From Apus apus (lineage: Eukaryota; Chordata; Aves; Apodiformes; Apodidae), in contig NC_067282.1 of the NCBI RefSeq assembly GCF_020740795.1, positions 127,033,132 through 127,097,131 of the forward strand: a stretch of DNA of 64,000 nucleotides. The letters are read 5' to 3'. Positions 47,746 to 59,614 of this stretch are shown piece by piece. Each line of letters starts with the position of its first letter. The stretch's first letter is position 1. Both the position numbers and the translations under genes were made by a program. The notes below the pieces were generated by a model. That model was given only the letters and a program-made list of their open reading frames with translations, searched no databases and had not been told where the DNA came from.

Positions 47746-49744
47746 AAATGCTGAGAGGAACAATCCAGAGACTGTTGTTTTATGTATCATAAAATATTAC
47801 TAGAAATTATTCTGGGAAATCACTCCATGGGGTAACCCAAATGAAACACCAAGAATCTGTAAGGTACCTTAGCACAGCACTGAAGGCAACAGCATGGATG
47901 ATAATAGTAAAGGACAATCAATGATATCCAGATTGCCTGTTCCAGTTTTCTTTCTGAAAGTAGCTACCTCCTAAAAAAGGCACTTGATCCCCATCTTTAG
48001 GCCAAAGTAATTCTGGGAAGTATAACTGAAAATCGAAGTGACTCTTTTTCTGTAAAAAAGTCTGTAAATAGTGTCATTGAAGAACAGTACTTGAGTAGCA
48101 GTGTGGAGACTCCTGAGTACATCTCAAAAGGCTTAACTGGGCCTTGTATACTTATCTACTAAATGTAGAAAGCTTTATCATCTAATTATCTAAGCCCACA
48201 TTTGTTCAGAGGATGAAGAGAAAGCTGGACTGCATGTAAACTGTTCCCTGTATGTACATACAGGGTTCCATGTACATACATGGAACATTTTTTTTGTAAA
48301 AACATTTTTCAATTTTCATTTTTCAGGTAAAATGAAATTAAAGAGACAGTAGAATCAGGTGCATTGGCCTTTTTCTGGTAAAATGTGTCCACAAAGTGAG
48401 GAGAGAAAAACAACTGCCGTGAACAAAGTTCCAGGTAGACATCACCCATCTGTGTTTCTTCCCAATACAACTGTAAAATTGTGGTGGCATTACTGTAACA
48501 GTTCTGTGTGAGCTGTAGTAGATTTGTCTTTATGTATTTTACAGAAAGAAAAAATGAGGCCAGGAACCAGGGCAGTGTCTACGCCAGTAGAGCAAACCCC
48601 ATACCCCATATTTGGGGTGCAGGCTTACCAGCCTTCTTAGAAATAGGGGTCTGCCCAGCATAGGCCATGTCTGGACACAGGTACCTTCCAGCAAAAGTTT
48701 TAGCTCTCCAAGACCCTTTTGGACATGAGCTACCTTCTTGTGGTTCCTTCCTTCCTTTTGAAGTTCCATCCGTGCTTTCTTTCCAAAACTAGATACAGAG
48801 AAGGTCATTCTGTTCCACTTCAGGCTTAGCCTCTCACTGGTCAGCTCATCATGTTGTCCCATGTAAAAAGCAGCTTTAAATCAAACATAACTTCCAGCGT
48901 ACAAAGAAGAGGCTCAGAGCCTAACTTTGTTTTGAGTTCCTACAAAACCAGGGACCTGCAGCCCCTGTCCTAGAGGAAGTGACAGCGTGGAGCAGGAGGG
49001 AGCCCTGCTGCTCACCCTCCATATCACTCACTGTGAGGTGCCCTGCAGGAAAAGCCAGAACTCTTCATACCCCCATTGCTGCTGATACAGAGCCCCACTG
49101 GTGTGCAGAAATTCTCCTGGCCACCCACACTGGACAGCATTAAAGTGCTCTAAGCAGGAGCATGCAAATGTGTGACTATGCACTTTTTCATGTCTTAATA
49201 TGTAAGAGAGAACAAAACTTTTCCCCAGTTTCCCTTATGGTCATTCATGATGCTTATATTGCTTCTCAATTCACCAGCTCCTTCAAGACATGTCCTATAC
49301 TTGTGATTTGTATAGATTTTTATCCCTTATGTGCAAGTCAGTTAAAATTGTTGTGTTACAAGCTCGAAATAATTTATGGCACTTTCATAGGCCTTGCATT
49401 ATTCTGAGTGCTTTTTGGACACATTTGCAGGACAGGATCCCATGTACCACTGCAGTGTACTTTATGTTACCTCTAACTGCAGAAAAATGCTCTCACCTGT
49501 CTGGGGCATCCAGGAACCTGCCCTGCTACCAGCCATATGGCTACACAGGGTGGAACCACCTGGGACTCAAGTTCTCTCTTGCTTCTTCACAGGGCTGATG
49601 TGATGCTAACAGACAAGGAAGTAAAAAAAGAAAAAGAAAAGGGAGAGGCTGAGAAATGGCAGCTGAGCATCGAATTTGCACATGGCATGACACATAGATC
49701 AGGAACTTGCTGAAGCATGAGGCTTTCAAGTTGTATTGGGTTCA
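47746..49744. other. Intergenic stretch with paired palindromes
   Basis: No gene found. It contains the two adjacent palindromes at 48246-48285. The open frames here match nothing I know. Confidence 0.4.
48246..48285. repeat. Two adjacent 20-bp palindromes
   Basis: CCCTGTATGTACATACAGGG (48246-48265) is a perfect palindrome. It is followed directly by TTCCATGTACATACATGGAA (48266-48285), whose 9-bp arms are exact around a CA centre. The outer TGTTCC/GGAACA also pair across the whole block. Confidence 0.9.
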
Positions 49745-51345
49745 GAGCACAGAAAAACTGGGAGAGGGGGAAGAGGAAGACCCAACTCTCTTAACCTTTC
49801 CTCATATGGTAAATGCTCCAGTCCCTTCATCATCTTGGTGGCCCTGTGCTGGACTCTCTCCAGTAGTTCCTTGTCCTCCGTGAACTGTGGAGCCCAGAAC
49901 TGTACACAATACTCTAGATGAGGCTTCACCAGGGCAGAGTAGAGGGGGAAGATGACCTCCCTCAGCCTGCTGGCCATACGTTTCCTAATGCACCCCAGAA
50001 TGGCATTGACCCTCTTGGCTATGAGGGCACACTTTTGGCTCATGGTCAGCCTGTTGCCCACCATTACTCCCAGGTCTTTTTCCCCAGAGCTGCTTTCCAA
50101 CAAGTCAGCCCCTAACCTGTACTTGTGTATGGGGTTGTTCTTCCCCAGATGGAGCACTCTACACTTGCCCTTATTGAACTTCATTAGGTTTCTCCCCACC
50201 CACTCTCCAACCTTTCCAAGTCACACAGGATGGCAGCACAGCCTTCTGCCGTGTTGGCCAATCCACCTAGTTTTGTATCATCAGGGAACTTGATACACTC
50301 TATCCCTTTGTCCAGGTCACTGATGAATGTATTGAACAGGACTGGACCCAGTACTGACCCCTGGGGAAGACTACCAGTCACAGGCCTCCAGCTGGACTCA
50401 GCCCCACTGTCCACAACTCTCTGGGTCTGTCTTTCAGCTGGTTCCTAATCCATCTCACTACCCAATTGTCCAATCCACGTTTCTCAGGTCTGGCTGTAAG
50501 GATGCCATGGGAGACAGTGCTGAAAGCCTTCATGAGGTCAAGGACAACCACATCAACTTGTCTATCCATCTAGTTATGCCATCACAAAAGCCTATCAGAT
50601 TGGTCAAGCATGACTTCCCCTTGGTGAATCCATCTTTACTACTCCTGATAACCCTCCTCTCTGGTCAACATGCTTTGAGATAGCACTAAAAATAAGCTGT
50701 TCCATCACCTTTGCAGGAATGGAGGTAAGGCTGACTGGCCTATAGCTACCTGGGTCCTCCTTGCCTTTTTTGAAGATTGGGGTGATGCTGGCTTTCCTCC
50801 GGTCCTCAGGCACCTCTCCTGTTCTCCAGGACTTTTCAAAGATTATGGAGAGCAGTTTAGCAATGACTTCTGCCAGCTCCCTCAGCACCCACAGGTGCAT
50901 TCCATCAGGGCCCATGGATTTGTGAATGTTCAGTTTACTTCACTGATCCCTAACCCAGTCCTCTACTTTTGCTGGACTTCCTCTGTGACCTTGATGGTGT
51001 GGGATTCCTGAAGATCAGCCTTAGCAGTGAAGAGAGAGGCAAGGAAGGCATTCAGTAACACTGCCTTCTCTGTACCCACCGTCACTAGGGCACCAACTTC
51101 ATTCAGCAGAGGGTTCACATTCCCTTTAGACTTCCTTTTTCCTCCAATGTACTTGAAGAAACCTCCCTCACCAGGTTTAATTCTACTCTGATGACATTCT
51201 TGTATTCTTCCGAAGTGGTCTGCCCTTTCTTCCATATTCTATAAAATTCTTTCTTCCACTTGGGCTTATTCAGTAGCTCCCTGCTCAACCATGCAGGTCT
51301 CCTGGCTTTTTTACTTGTTTTCTTACACTTTGGGATGCTCCAATT
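49745..51345 (-). mobile_element. CR1 LINE, 1.6-kb ORF2 piece without 3' end
   Basis: This is the longest CR1 in the window. Read leftwards it encodes the linker before reverse transcriptase (EERADHFGRIQECHQ), RT fingers (IFKKGKEDPGSYRPVSLTSI), motif A (LDLMKAFSTVSHGIL), SLPQGSVLGPVLFN, the catalytic-loop region FPDDTKLGG, then KCRVLHLGKNNPIHKYRLGA and CVQFWAPQF to ERLRELG. The ORF is split over at least five frames, so it is inactive. In the YADD-type loop the residue before the two Asp is Pro where CR1 has Ala. The usual last few hundred bases and tail repeat are missing at the left edge. Confidence 0.93.
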
Positions 51346-53653
51346 TTAGGGACCACTTATGAACTCTGGTTTAAGAAGCTGGTGGATAGGACTACCTGTC
51401 CCACTCCAAGATCAACTCAGCTGAGAACAATCCAGGAGATAAGAGTCAAGCTGAGGCCTATATGGTTCTTTGTATTTTGACTCCATCTAGGACAAACGAT
51501 GCACGTCTAGAAGAAAATCACAAGATATAATTGCTGATGCATGGTGTGGTGCAAAATTCTTCTAAGTTATTGAGCACAGAGAAGGAATTAAGCTGATAAG
51601 CCAGAGGGAAAAGTAATTAGAAGGTAAAAATAAGAATTAAAATTAGTATTTTGAGCTGTTTCACATAGTTGGGGATGAATCTGGACCTACTTAGAGCAAA
51701 ATCCAAATGCACAAAAAAAATCCATGTTGTGAACTCAACAATATGTTAAAAAACTAACATCTGCAGTAGAGGCTCAGCTTCCTGTAATGGATATACCAGA
51801 ATAAATAAGGCAAAATTGTACTTCTAGTTTTGCATTAAAGAATTATCTTTGAAGGAAAAAATTTAACTGGCCAGCTCCTGTTGCCTGGATGTGGGTTTAG
51901 AATCTCAATAGCCTGATGCCTTGATGTAACCTTCTACTTTTCCTTAGGAGATCCTCACATGGCTTTTGGCTGCTGAAGATGCAAGGACAAGGGGCAGAGG
52001 GGACTCAGCTGGCCTCTTCAAGAGCCTCCAGCTGTTCTTACTATTGCTAGATTTCACCTCATTGCAAATCATGCAGTTTTATAAATGATGTAGTTATACA
52101 AACTGCTTTTCAGTAATTACCATGTAATCCTGTTTGATAACATCAGCAGACAGGAATGGTGTCCAAAGCCCAGAATGAAAAGGCTTTTGCAAAATACCAA
52201 TCGGCCCGTCAGTTTTCCTGTCGCAAGGGCTAGGCTGTTGGTGGACTTGCCAGCACAAGCTCAAAGGTTGTTAATACTTCAGGCAGAACAAGGAAGCACT
52301 AAGTACCTTCCAGCACAAGCCTCACCTCCTGAGCATTAGTCAATAAGACCATATTAAGTCAATAATACTCAGGTTATTCTCCTATTCTCCTCCTTTGCTG
52401 TTTTCAACAATAATCTTCACCTTATAGTAGATATTCTTGTTACTGGTATCAAAAGTGTGTGAGCTTGCAGTCTTGTAGTAGCAGGTTTCATGACATGACT
52501 TTAACTTCTCTCCTCAAATTCATAATTTCTTGCTCTGCATGGGATTCTAACCTATGCAGTTATTGGTGATGCTTCCTCACTAGCATTTTCATATTTCTAT
52601 ATTTTTATTCAAAGTTAATAAAAAAAAAATAAACCGGCCCATGAGGAACTTAAATATTAACTTCACTCCAGATCAGTGCTTGAACTTGGACATTACTACT
52701 TACTCATATGCCCATAAATTGCATGCATATCTACTTCACTTGTTTTTTTTCCTAGTAATATTTATCTTTTCCAGCTGAAAATTCACCTAAATCATATGCC
52801 ATCATTTTCCTTTACCTAGACATCAGATATATAGTCAAAGAACTATCAGTTTAGTCTAGGGTGAACTACTTATGGCAAAAACTCTTTTAATTATATTGCA
52901 GGTTTCCTTTACCTCTCTTGTGTGTAATTACATTCTCTTTCAGAATTTCTTCTAAACCCCTGAATGTTATTAAGGTCAAATTAACAGTTCTGTAAGATTA
53001 GTTTGTCCTCTGTTCTCAAATAAATGATATTTTATTTCCTCTTCTCTCGTCATATGGTTCCACGCCCAACTTGACCGATTTATTTAAAATACTTGCTCAT
53101 GGATGTGTAATTTTAGATGTGCTTGCAGAATTCTGGGATAAAGACCAGTCATTTCCCCTGAGAGAAGCATATTAAATTCTCTAATTCTTGGCTTTACATA
53201 TGGTATTTTCCCTATTCTCATTCCCATTATCCATCCTCTTTTACCCTTGTGTTTTTAATACTGCTGTAAATAAAGTAATTAATTTTGGGGATTTAATTTT
53301 AAGACTATTTAATCTCTCTTCCATCCACACACTGATACTCTTTTCTTTGTTTTCAGTTTTGATATATACATACCTCAGTAAGTTTTTGCTACTTGTTTTA
53401 ATTTCTTTTGCAAATTCTCACAATTTCTTATCTAAGATTCAATGTTCTATATGATATACCTCTTTCTGCTTCATATAGGCTCTCTTTCCAGAATCAGTAA
53501 CTCCTTCTGAGATGATTATTGATCTAACTGGGACTAGAGACCCTCTCTGTAATATATGCCTGTTTGGGATGTAACTTCTAGATAATTTTTAAATCTCTGA
53601 TTTAAAAAAGTAAAGCTTTCCCCCCCTTTCTTCGATATTAAGTCCACTTAAGA
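51346..53653. other. AT-rich intergenic stretch
   Basis: No gene or repeat recognised. Confidence 0.4.
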
Positions 53654-53765
53654 CCTTAAATATAGCTTAATTACACTAATTTTGTCATTCTTAAGTATAG
53701 CTGACCTCAATAAACTAATCTTGTGTTTCTTAAGTATTGCTGAACTTATTAAACTGATTTTGTAA
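53654..53765 (+). repeat. Degenerate minisatellite, about 38-bp unit, 3 copies
   Basis: Three successive blocks each contain a CTTAA(G/A)TAT(A/T)GCT start, then TTAA/CAATAAACT, then an AAT(C/T)TTGT end: 53654-53687, 53688-53725 and 53726-53765. Copies two and three are the most alike. Confidence 0.65.
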
Positions 53766-56700
53766 TTCTTGCCCTTCTTAAATAAAAACTTTTTTACCTC
53801 AACACTTCACTGATGTAAATTCACTTTTCAATAGCTATGTCTTCCAAAATATACTCATGATTTATCACAGCCAAGTCTGATGCATCACCCCTCTTCTGTT
53901 TAGCAATGGGTTGATCAACAAAGTGGGTGCCAGAGGGAAAGAATATCACATCCAATGATGCCCCAAAAGGGATTCTCCCACACCTCAAGCGCATTCCTTT
54001 AGCGACCAGTAATTTCCTATTCATGATTTCTGTTATTATCCTGGTTTCCTCCTGTGCCCATATTCTCAGGGTCTCTGTTGTTGTTCTCTGATTGTGCTCT
54101 CAGAAGCCCCGCTACCAGCTGCTGGTGTTCAGGTAGGAAATTCATAGACTCACACAAGGCTCCTTCCTGCATGCCAGGAAATCCCAGAGGTGTTTGCAAG
54201 TGACACTAGAGCAATCTCAGCACAGGTAAATCCTGAACAGCATTGGATTTACCATGCACAAACAGATCACCCACACAGAGGGTTTTCCATGTCTGTGGAT
54301 GTCAGGAAAACAGCTGTGCAGTTGATTTGTGCTCATGCAACTGCCCTTTGCCTGGGATTACTATATATCCAAAAACCTCAGGCTCATGGCCAAAGCTCTC
54401 ACAAGAGCGACATATCTGGGGAAAATCTAACATATTTTAGGTCCAGGCATGTGGGCTGTGGATCTGAGGCAGTCTCATGAAATACCAAAAGCTTGGATAG
54501 GGAATGCATCTCATCTAAATTTTGTGCTTAAAAAAAAAGCGGGGGAGAACCTCTCCTCCTATTGCAAAGACAGGGCTATGTCTGGAAGACACAAACCCAA
54601 CAGAGAACTGTGGGAATAGAGCAAATATCTTTAAAAGGGGCTGACACTTTAGAGAGAGGAAAATGTGATACTACCAGAACACTCTGCCGAAGTGCACGCC
54701 TGGTGACTGCCAGACATTCACAAGATCTGCCAGGAGATGCTGCTGGTGGAGCCAACGCTGAGGAACAAGTGTGATAACATGCTGGGAACTTTTAACTCCT
54801 CTTCTTCTGCCCTGTCACCTTTTCCAAATCAAGCTCAGCCTGTTAAATATTTATGACTTTATCAAAGGAGGTCTCAACACCCTTACCTTTTGTAGCATCA
54901 CTTTGGAGCAGAATACCACCGGACTCTTCAGCTAAAGAAAACATTAGCTTAGAAAGGAGAGGACCAAGTTTCTCCTTGATGTTCTCCACAGAATACCATT
55001 TTTCTATTGTTCAGCTGAAAAAGTCTGCCAAGACAGCTTTTGTTATACCTTCACCAGTTTAAAGTATAATTTTGAAATATACATTGGTTCTCTCAGATTT
55101 GACTACAGGTCGTTATGCGGGCAAGCTGGGATGTTTCTAACATTTATTTTGGCATTATTTTCCCACAAAAGTATTCAAAAGGAATGTACCTTTTCTTATC
55201 ACTTGAAATTCTCACCATCTTGGTAATGTGTTTAACAGCTTCCTCTGCTTTTCTAGCCTCTCTTTTACCTTGGCAGCTACTACTGAAAATCCACTGTGTA
55301 GTTAGGGCCTTGTCTCCTGCTGCTAATTAGAGATCAACATTTCACAAGGACAAAAATATTAATTGCCCATGACTGAGTAATCCCTCAAATATTTATGTTC
55401 TGCTACTATTCCTTACAGAACCATCTATAACTGCAGCTCTTTTTTCCCATGATCCAAATAAACTGTATGGAATTACTGTATAAATGTACAAGAATCACTT
55501 TATTGAAAGAGCAAGAAGAAATATCTAATCTCAGCATTGATTCAAAGACTTTTAAAAAAAGACCAGTACTATACAAAGACTTAAAGAAAAAAGGTTTCCA
55601 ATTAACTTCAGAAGCTTCCAAAATTACTGATGTACATTTTAATGCATAGAGAAGCTTACATCTGATATAACAAAGGTGAAAGAAAAAGTGTAACTCCACT
55701 AGGGCACATGATGAGGTGACCTAGGCCAGTATTCTGTCTCCTTCAATGTCAAGGGTAAATACAGGGGGAAAGAATACAAAAAGGCAACTGCAGAACATGT
55801 GTGGCTACTTTTACTCCTCCTGCTACTGGCAGATATGTTTGCACCAGTTTATTGTGTTTTACACAGTCTTAACTAGGAGATTCAGGCTCATAAGTTTTTA
55901 ACTGAAAAATGTTACTTCATTAGAGCTGTTTAGAAACCTCACCCCATGGTATTTTTCATGGTGGGACATGACGATACCTTCTGCTTGCCCTATGTAAGAG
56001 TTGACACAAGATGAAAGAACTTAACAATAACTTGAATGTAACAATCATAAAGACAGGTTTCTTAGGGTGGGTCTAAATTTTAACCACCTACAAATACATT
56101 AAAGAAGGTAAAGCACATTATAGAGGGAGAGTAAAAAAAATCCCTACGGGAAGAGTGCTAACCAGGAAGTGGAAAAGCATTCAACAAATAAGTACATTCC
56201 TTTAAGATATTTACCTCATCAGCAATTAAAAAATGCTAATTAAGCTGCTTGAGTACAGGCAAGTGAGAAAAAGAAGCTTTTAAAACTAAGGGAAGCACTA
56301 TAGGCAGTGTGAAATAACTGACAAGTTACTGACTTAGGGGAAAGTGCATTAGGTCTCCACTTGTTTTCTAGCTGATGAAGGATGCACATTTTCAACTTGG
56401 TTACTCTGGTTCCAAGAAGTATTAATTGAATGACTGACCAAACTCAGGGCATGGCAATTACAGAAAAGTTCAAGCTATTTAAAGCACCAAGAGGACCGTT
56501 TTCCTGCTATGGAATCAGCCCTCCTGGAATAAACAGGCATTACCAGGGACAGGCAAATTAAGACTGAACTCCCTTCCCAATCCTCTGCCATTAACTCTGC
56601 TAGCACTCATAATTAAAACCTTCCTATCTTATTTGGCCGTGCTCATCAGTTTAGTATTCAGGAGCCCCCTGGGAGAATGTATTTCACAAGCTCAAGGAAT

Positions 56701-58184
56701 CTGTGCAAAAGCCTATGTTCCCATTTTTCCTTCCTGTGGATGCAAATTGTATCCTTTATTTTATAAAGAATGAATTATTTGTGAAAAAGAGCTATGGACA
56801 CTTTCAAACAAAAGTCTTGAGCAGTTACTCAAGCTACCACTGTCACCTGTACTTGTGATTTGAAACAGGCCTCTTTTAATTTCACAAACACAAACTTACT
56901 GTTTGGATGGTAATCATGCATAATGTCAGTTACAGTTGGCTTCCAAGGCTATTTCCGTTTGGGTGTGTTTCTCAAAAAAAAAAAAAAATATTAATTGTGA
57001 CTGAATTTTAAAATTTATTTCTAATAACACTGAAACGCTTTATTTAAGAAAATCTTTGTTTTGAACTAAAATTGGTTGTATATAAAATAAAAGCTAAAAA
57101 ACCTCAAAATAAAGCCAACTTGACCAAAGCTTGTTTTTATGTTAGTGAGAAATCTTAAGTTTCCCAGGACTATGATTTCACATTTGCTGGACTTGTGCCC
57201 TAGTAACAAAACTTTACCCAGAACCACCTGTAATTTATGAACCACCTCATCTAGGGGAGGAGCCATAATTAAATGGCTTTCCTGGGTATCTGTGAAGAAA
57301 CAACAGGAAACCAGCTGATCAGTAAGTAACAAGCTTAGCCTAATGATCCACAAGTTCAGTATAAAACTCCAGTTTAAATTAACCAACACAACTTACAGGC
57401 ATTCAGTCCTTCACTGTAAGAGGTTGAAAGACCTGTCCTTGCTGACACCATTTGCTAGTACCTGTTTCTTATATGTCAGGTAAGATGCTTTCCTCTCCAT
57501 GAACGAGTTTTCAGACAGAGCAGCAGATGGTTTCATGGTTATTTGCTAGATCAACCAGACCTGCTGTATTTAAAAAGCCTCACGTTCATTTCCAGGCTGT
57601 GGAGAACACTACCTTAGAAGCCTACCTCTGGTTACTACAGGGCTCAACACTTCCTACTTCATCCTCTACATTTTAGAAGTATTAGTATTGGGTGAACAGC
57701 ACAGAGAATGGAAGCAAGCCCCAGTTCTGTCTTGAAGTAGGAATCAAGAGAACTTTCCTACTTAATTCAGTCCTGGGAATGGAAGAAGCAAAGTACAGTC
57801 ACTAGTCAGACTAAATAATTCTGTTGCTGTTTTTCAGTAGGGCTCCAGCTAAGTATAGGTACCTGCCTGTTCAAGGAAACAACAGAAACTTCATTTTCCT
57901 CCTAAAACCCAACTCTCTGCTTCAAGGCAAAGACGCAAAATAGTTTAAAGTACACAGGATAGCTTATTTTTTAACATTACAAAAAATCAAAACTTCAGTT
58001 GAACAGTTAATTCTGTACAGTTGCAAGCAATTTAAGTCTGTCCTTAACATCAGGGGCTCTTCCAGGTAACAGTCAGGGCAGCACTGATCCATCAGCCCTA
58101 CAAAGGGCTCTTTTTCATACTACAAGACCAGGCTGGGGTTACAGAGTAATATTAACAAATGTTTTGAACTCAAAAGAAATGCAG
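53766..58184. other. Intergenic stretch between minisatellite and TIGAR
   Basis: No gene found. The 107-codon minus-strand frame at 57066-57389 has no family resemblance. A 14-base A run lies near 56975. It presumably holds the space between the convergent FGF23 and TIGAR transcripts. Confidence 0.4.
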
Positions 58185-58196
58185 GCAAAATGAAGT

Positions 58197-58202
58197 TTTA
58201 TT
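58197..58202 (-). terminator. TIGAR: Candidate TIGAR poly(A) signal
   Basis: TTTATT on the plus strand is AATAAA on the minus strand (AATAAAACTTCATTTTGCC), the first such hexamer after the stop codon. Use is inferred from position. Confidence 0.4.
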
Positions 58203-58561
58203 CAGGAGCCTTTAATTTTAATTTTTTTTTTAAACAGGCTTAAAATACACAAATGAAGTAAAAGTATGTGAATATTATAAATAATATAAATCAGATAAGC
58301 TTACACAGTAACACTACAAACACCCCAGTGGGGCAAGAATGCAGTACTAACAGCAACTACAAGCAATCATCAAGCAATCAAACTTGCCTAATTCTAGGCA
58401 AAAAAACTCATCCATCAAGTGTACGACTGTAATTGACAGTAGGATTCTAGTAGGGCGTAACTCTCCCTATTGATAAGCTTCCTTTTCAGAAGAGAGTGTC
58501 AAATATGTGCACATGAGGTTCCTCATACTGCTTACAGTTCAAAATAAATATTTTTACAGTG

Positions 58562-58705
58562 CTCTTCAAAACGCTCCTGCGAGGTAGGGTGTATCATCAT
58601 CCCCAAAAGAGATTTGTCAAGAGTCTCACAGCTATTTAGCATCAGAGCCAGGAACACGTCCCCTGACACGGCACCAAACCTCTTCCACTAGGCAATGCTC
58701 CCTTT
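58562..58705 (+). mobile_element. MIR-type SINE relic
   Basis: The order of blocks follows the MIR consensus: TGCGAGGTAGGGTGTATCAT with CATCCCC (MIR GTGAGGTAGGTACTATTATT and ATCCCC), TTTGTCAAGAGTCTCACAGC (MIR TTGCCCAAGGTCACACAGC), then TTAGCATCAGAGCCAGGAAC and a TCTTCCACTAGGCAATGCT end. It is heavily diverged, as expected for an element of the early amniote radiation. Confidence 0.7.
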
Positions 58706-59155
58706 TAGGTTATACGATTGCATTCAAAAAAGTTATTTTAAGATACCACCTATGTTTTATATTACAATATATCATTTTGTAATAAAACAAGAATACAGTA
58801 TAGCTCATCTTTGAGATACCATTCCTCTCCCCACCCCAACTCTTTTGCCTGGAGATAAACAAAATAATTAGAGCTAATGAAGTTTTTAAAAATATGCACT
58901 GTAGAGGCAGATATGCAAGTGACTGGAAGTATTATGTTTCTGTTCATAAAGAACATTTGTGTTATTTCTCTAGTGCCAATTTATATCAGGCACTAGAACC
59001 ATGCAAATCAGTTATTTTTAAATGGAAAGCAGTTGCGTATCTTCAGTTCTGCAGTTTAGCGTCAATAAATCCAGCCAATCTTGGTAATTACTACAGATAC
59101 ATATCCCAAGCTTAGGAGAAGTGCAATCTAAAACCACGCCCCCCTACGAAGAGTA

Positions 59156-59614
59156 TCAAAACACTTTAGGAGCTACACATTCAGCTCCCACATCCACTAA
59201 GTGAGAGTCTTGATTAAGACAAACACATGTGATTTCAGGCTTTAATAAATTTCCATTTTCAAGTTTTATAATGAAGTGACTAACTCCTGTATTGGGACTG
59301 ACAGAGGACAACTGAGACTTTGTTAAATTTGCTGGCAAAGTACAGTTGAGGTCTGAAACAAAATAACCAATCCAGTTTCTCATGTAGGCTCCATGACTCA
59401 CTACTAATATGTTGGCATCTAGTATTTTAGAAGCTCCACTGTTATCAGAGCTAAGTTCTGCTTCACTGCAGTGGTTTGTCCAAGGGTAAACTAACTGTTC
59501 TTCAGATGTTCCCGAGCTTCTGCTTGCCACACCATGCGTGTCTTGCTCTTTCTGTTCCAATTCAACAGCTAGCTGACACAGAAATTCAAAAAAATCCTTT
59601 GCACGTTCTCTTAC
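59156..59614 (-). CDS. TIGAR: TIGAR last coding exon
   Basis: 459 bases including TGA. It starts in phase 0 with GTAAGAGAACGTGC (VRERAKDFFEF) after acceptor CTTATTTAG and encodes the catalytic VVSHGAYMR, then PNTGVSHFIIKLENG. The end SHLVDVGAECVAPKVF is longer than, and unlike, human HLNGLTETR. Confidence 0.95.
   Translation of the reverse strand, partial: VRERAKDFFEFLCQLAVELEQKEQDTHGVASRSSGTSEEQLVYPWTNHCSEAELSSDNSGASKILDANILVVSHGAYMRNWIGYFVSDLNCTLPANLTKSQLSSVSPNTGVSHFIIKLENGNLLKPEITCVCLNQDSHLVDVGAECVAPKVF

Larger units (their letters stand above)
58185..59155 (-). other. TIGAR: Probable TIGAR 3' UTR
   Basis: From the TGA stop leftwards the first AATAAA on this strand is at 58197-58202. It would give a 3' UTR of about 960 bases. 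A MIR relic lies within it in antisense orientation. No coding frame supported. Confidence 0.45.

Noticed and set aside
57066-57389. A 107-codon minus-strand frame between FGF23 and TIGAR
   Set aside because: AT-rich composition, hydrophobic random-looking residues, no splice signals and no family resemblance.
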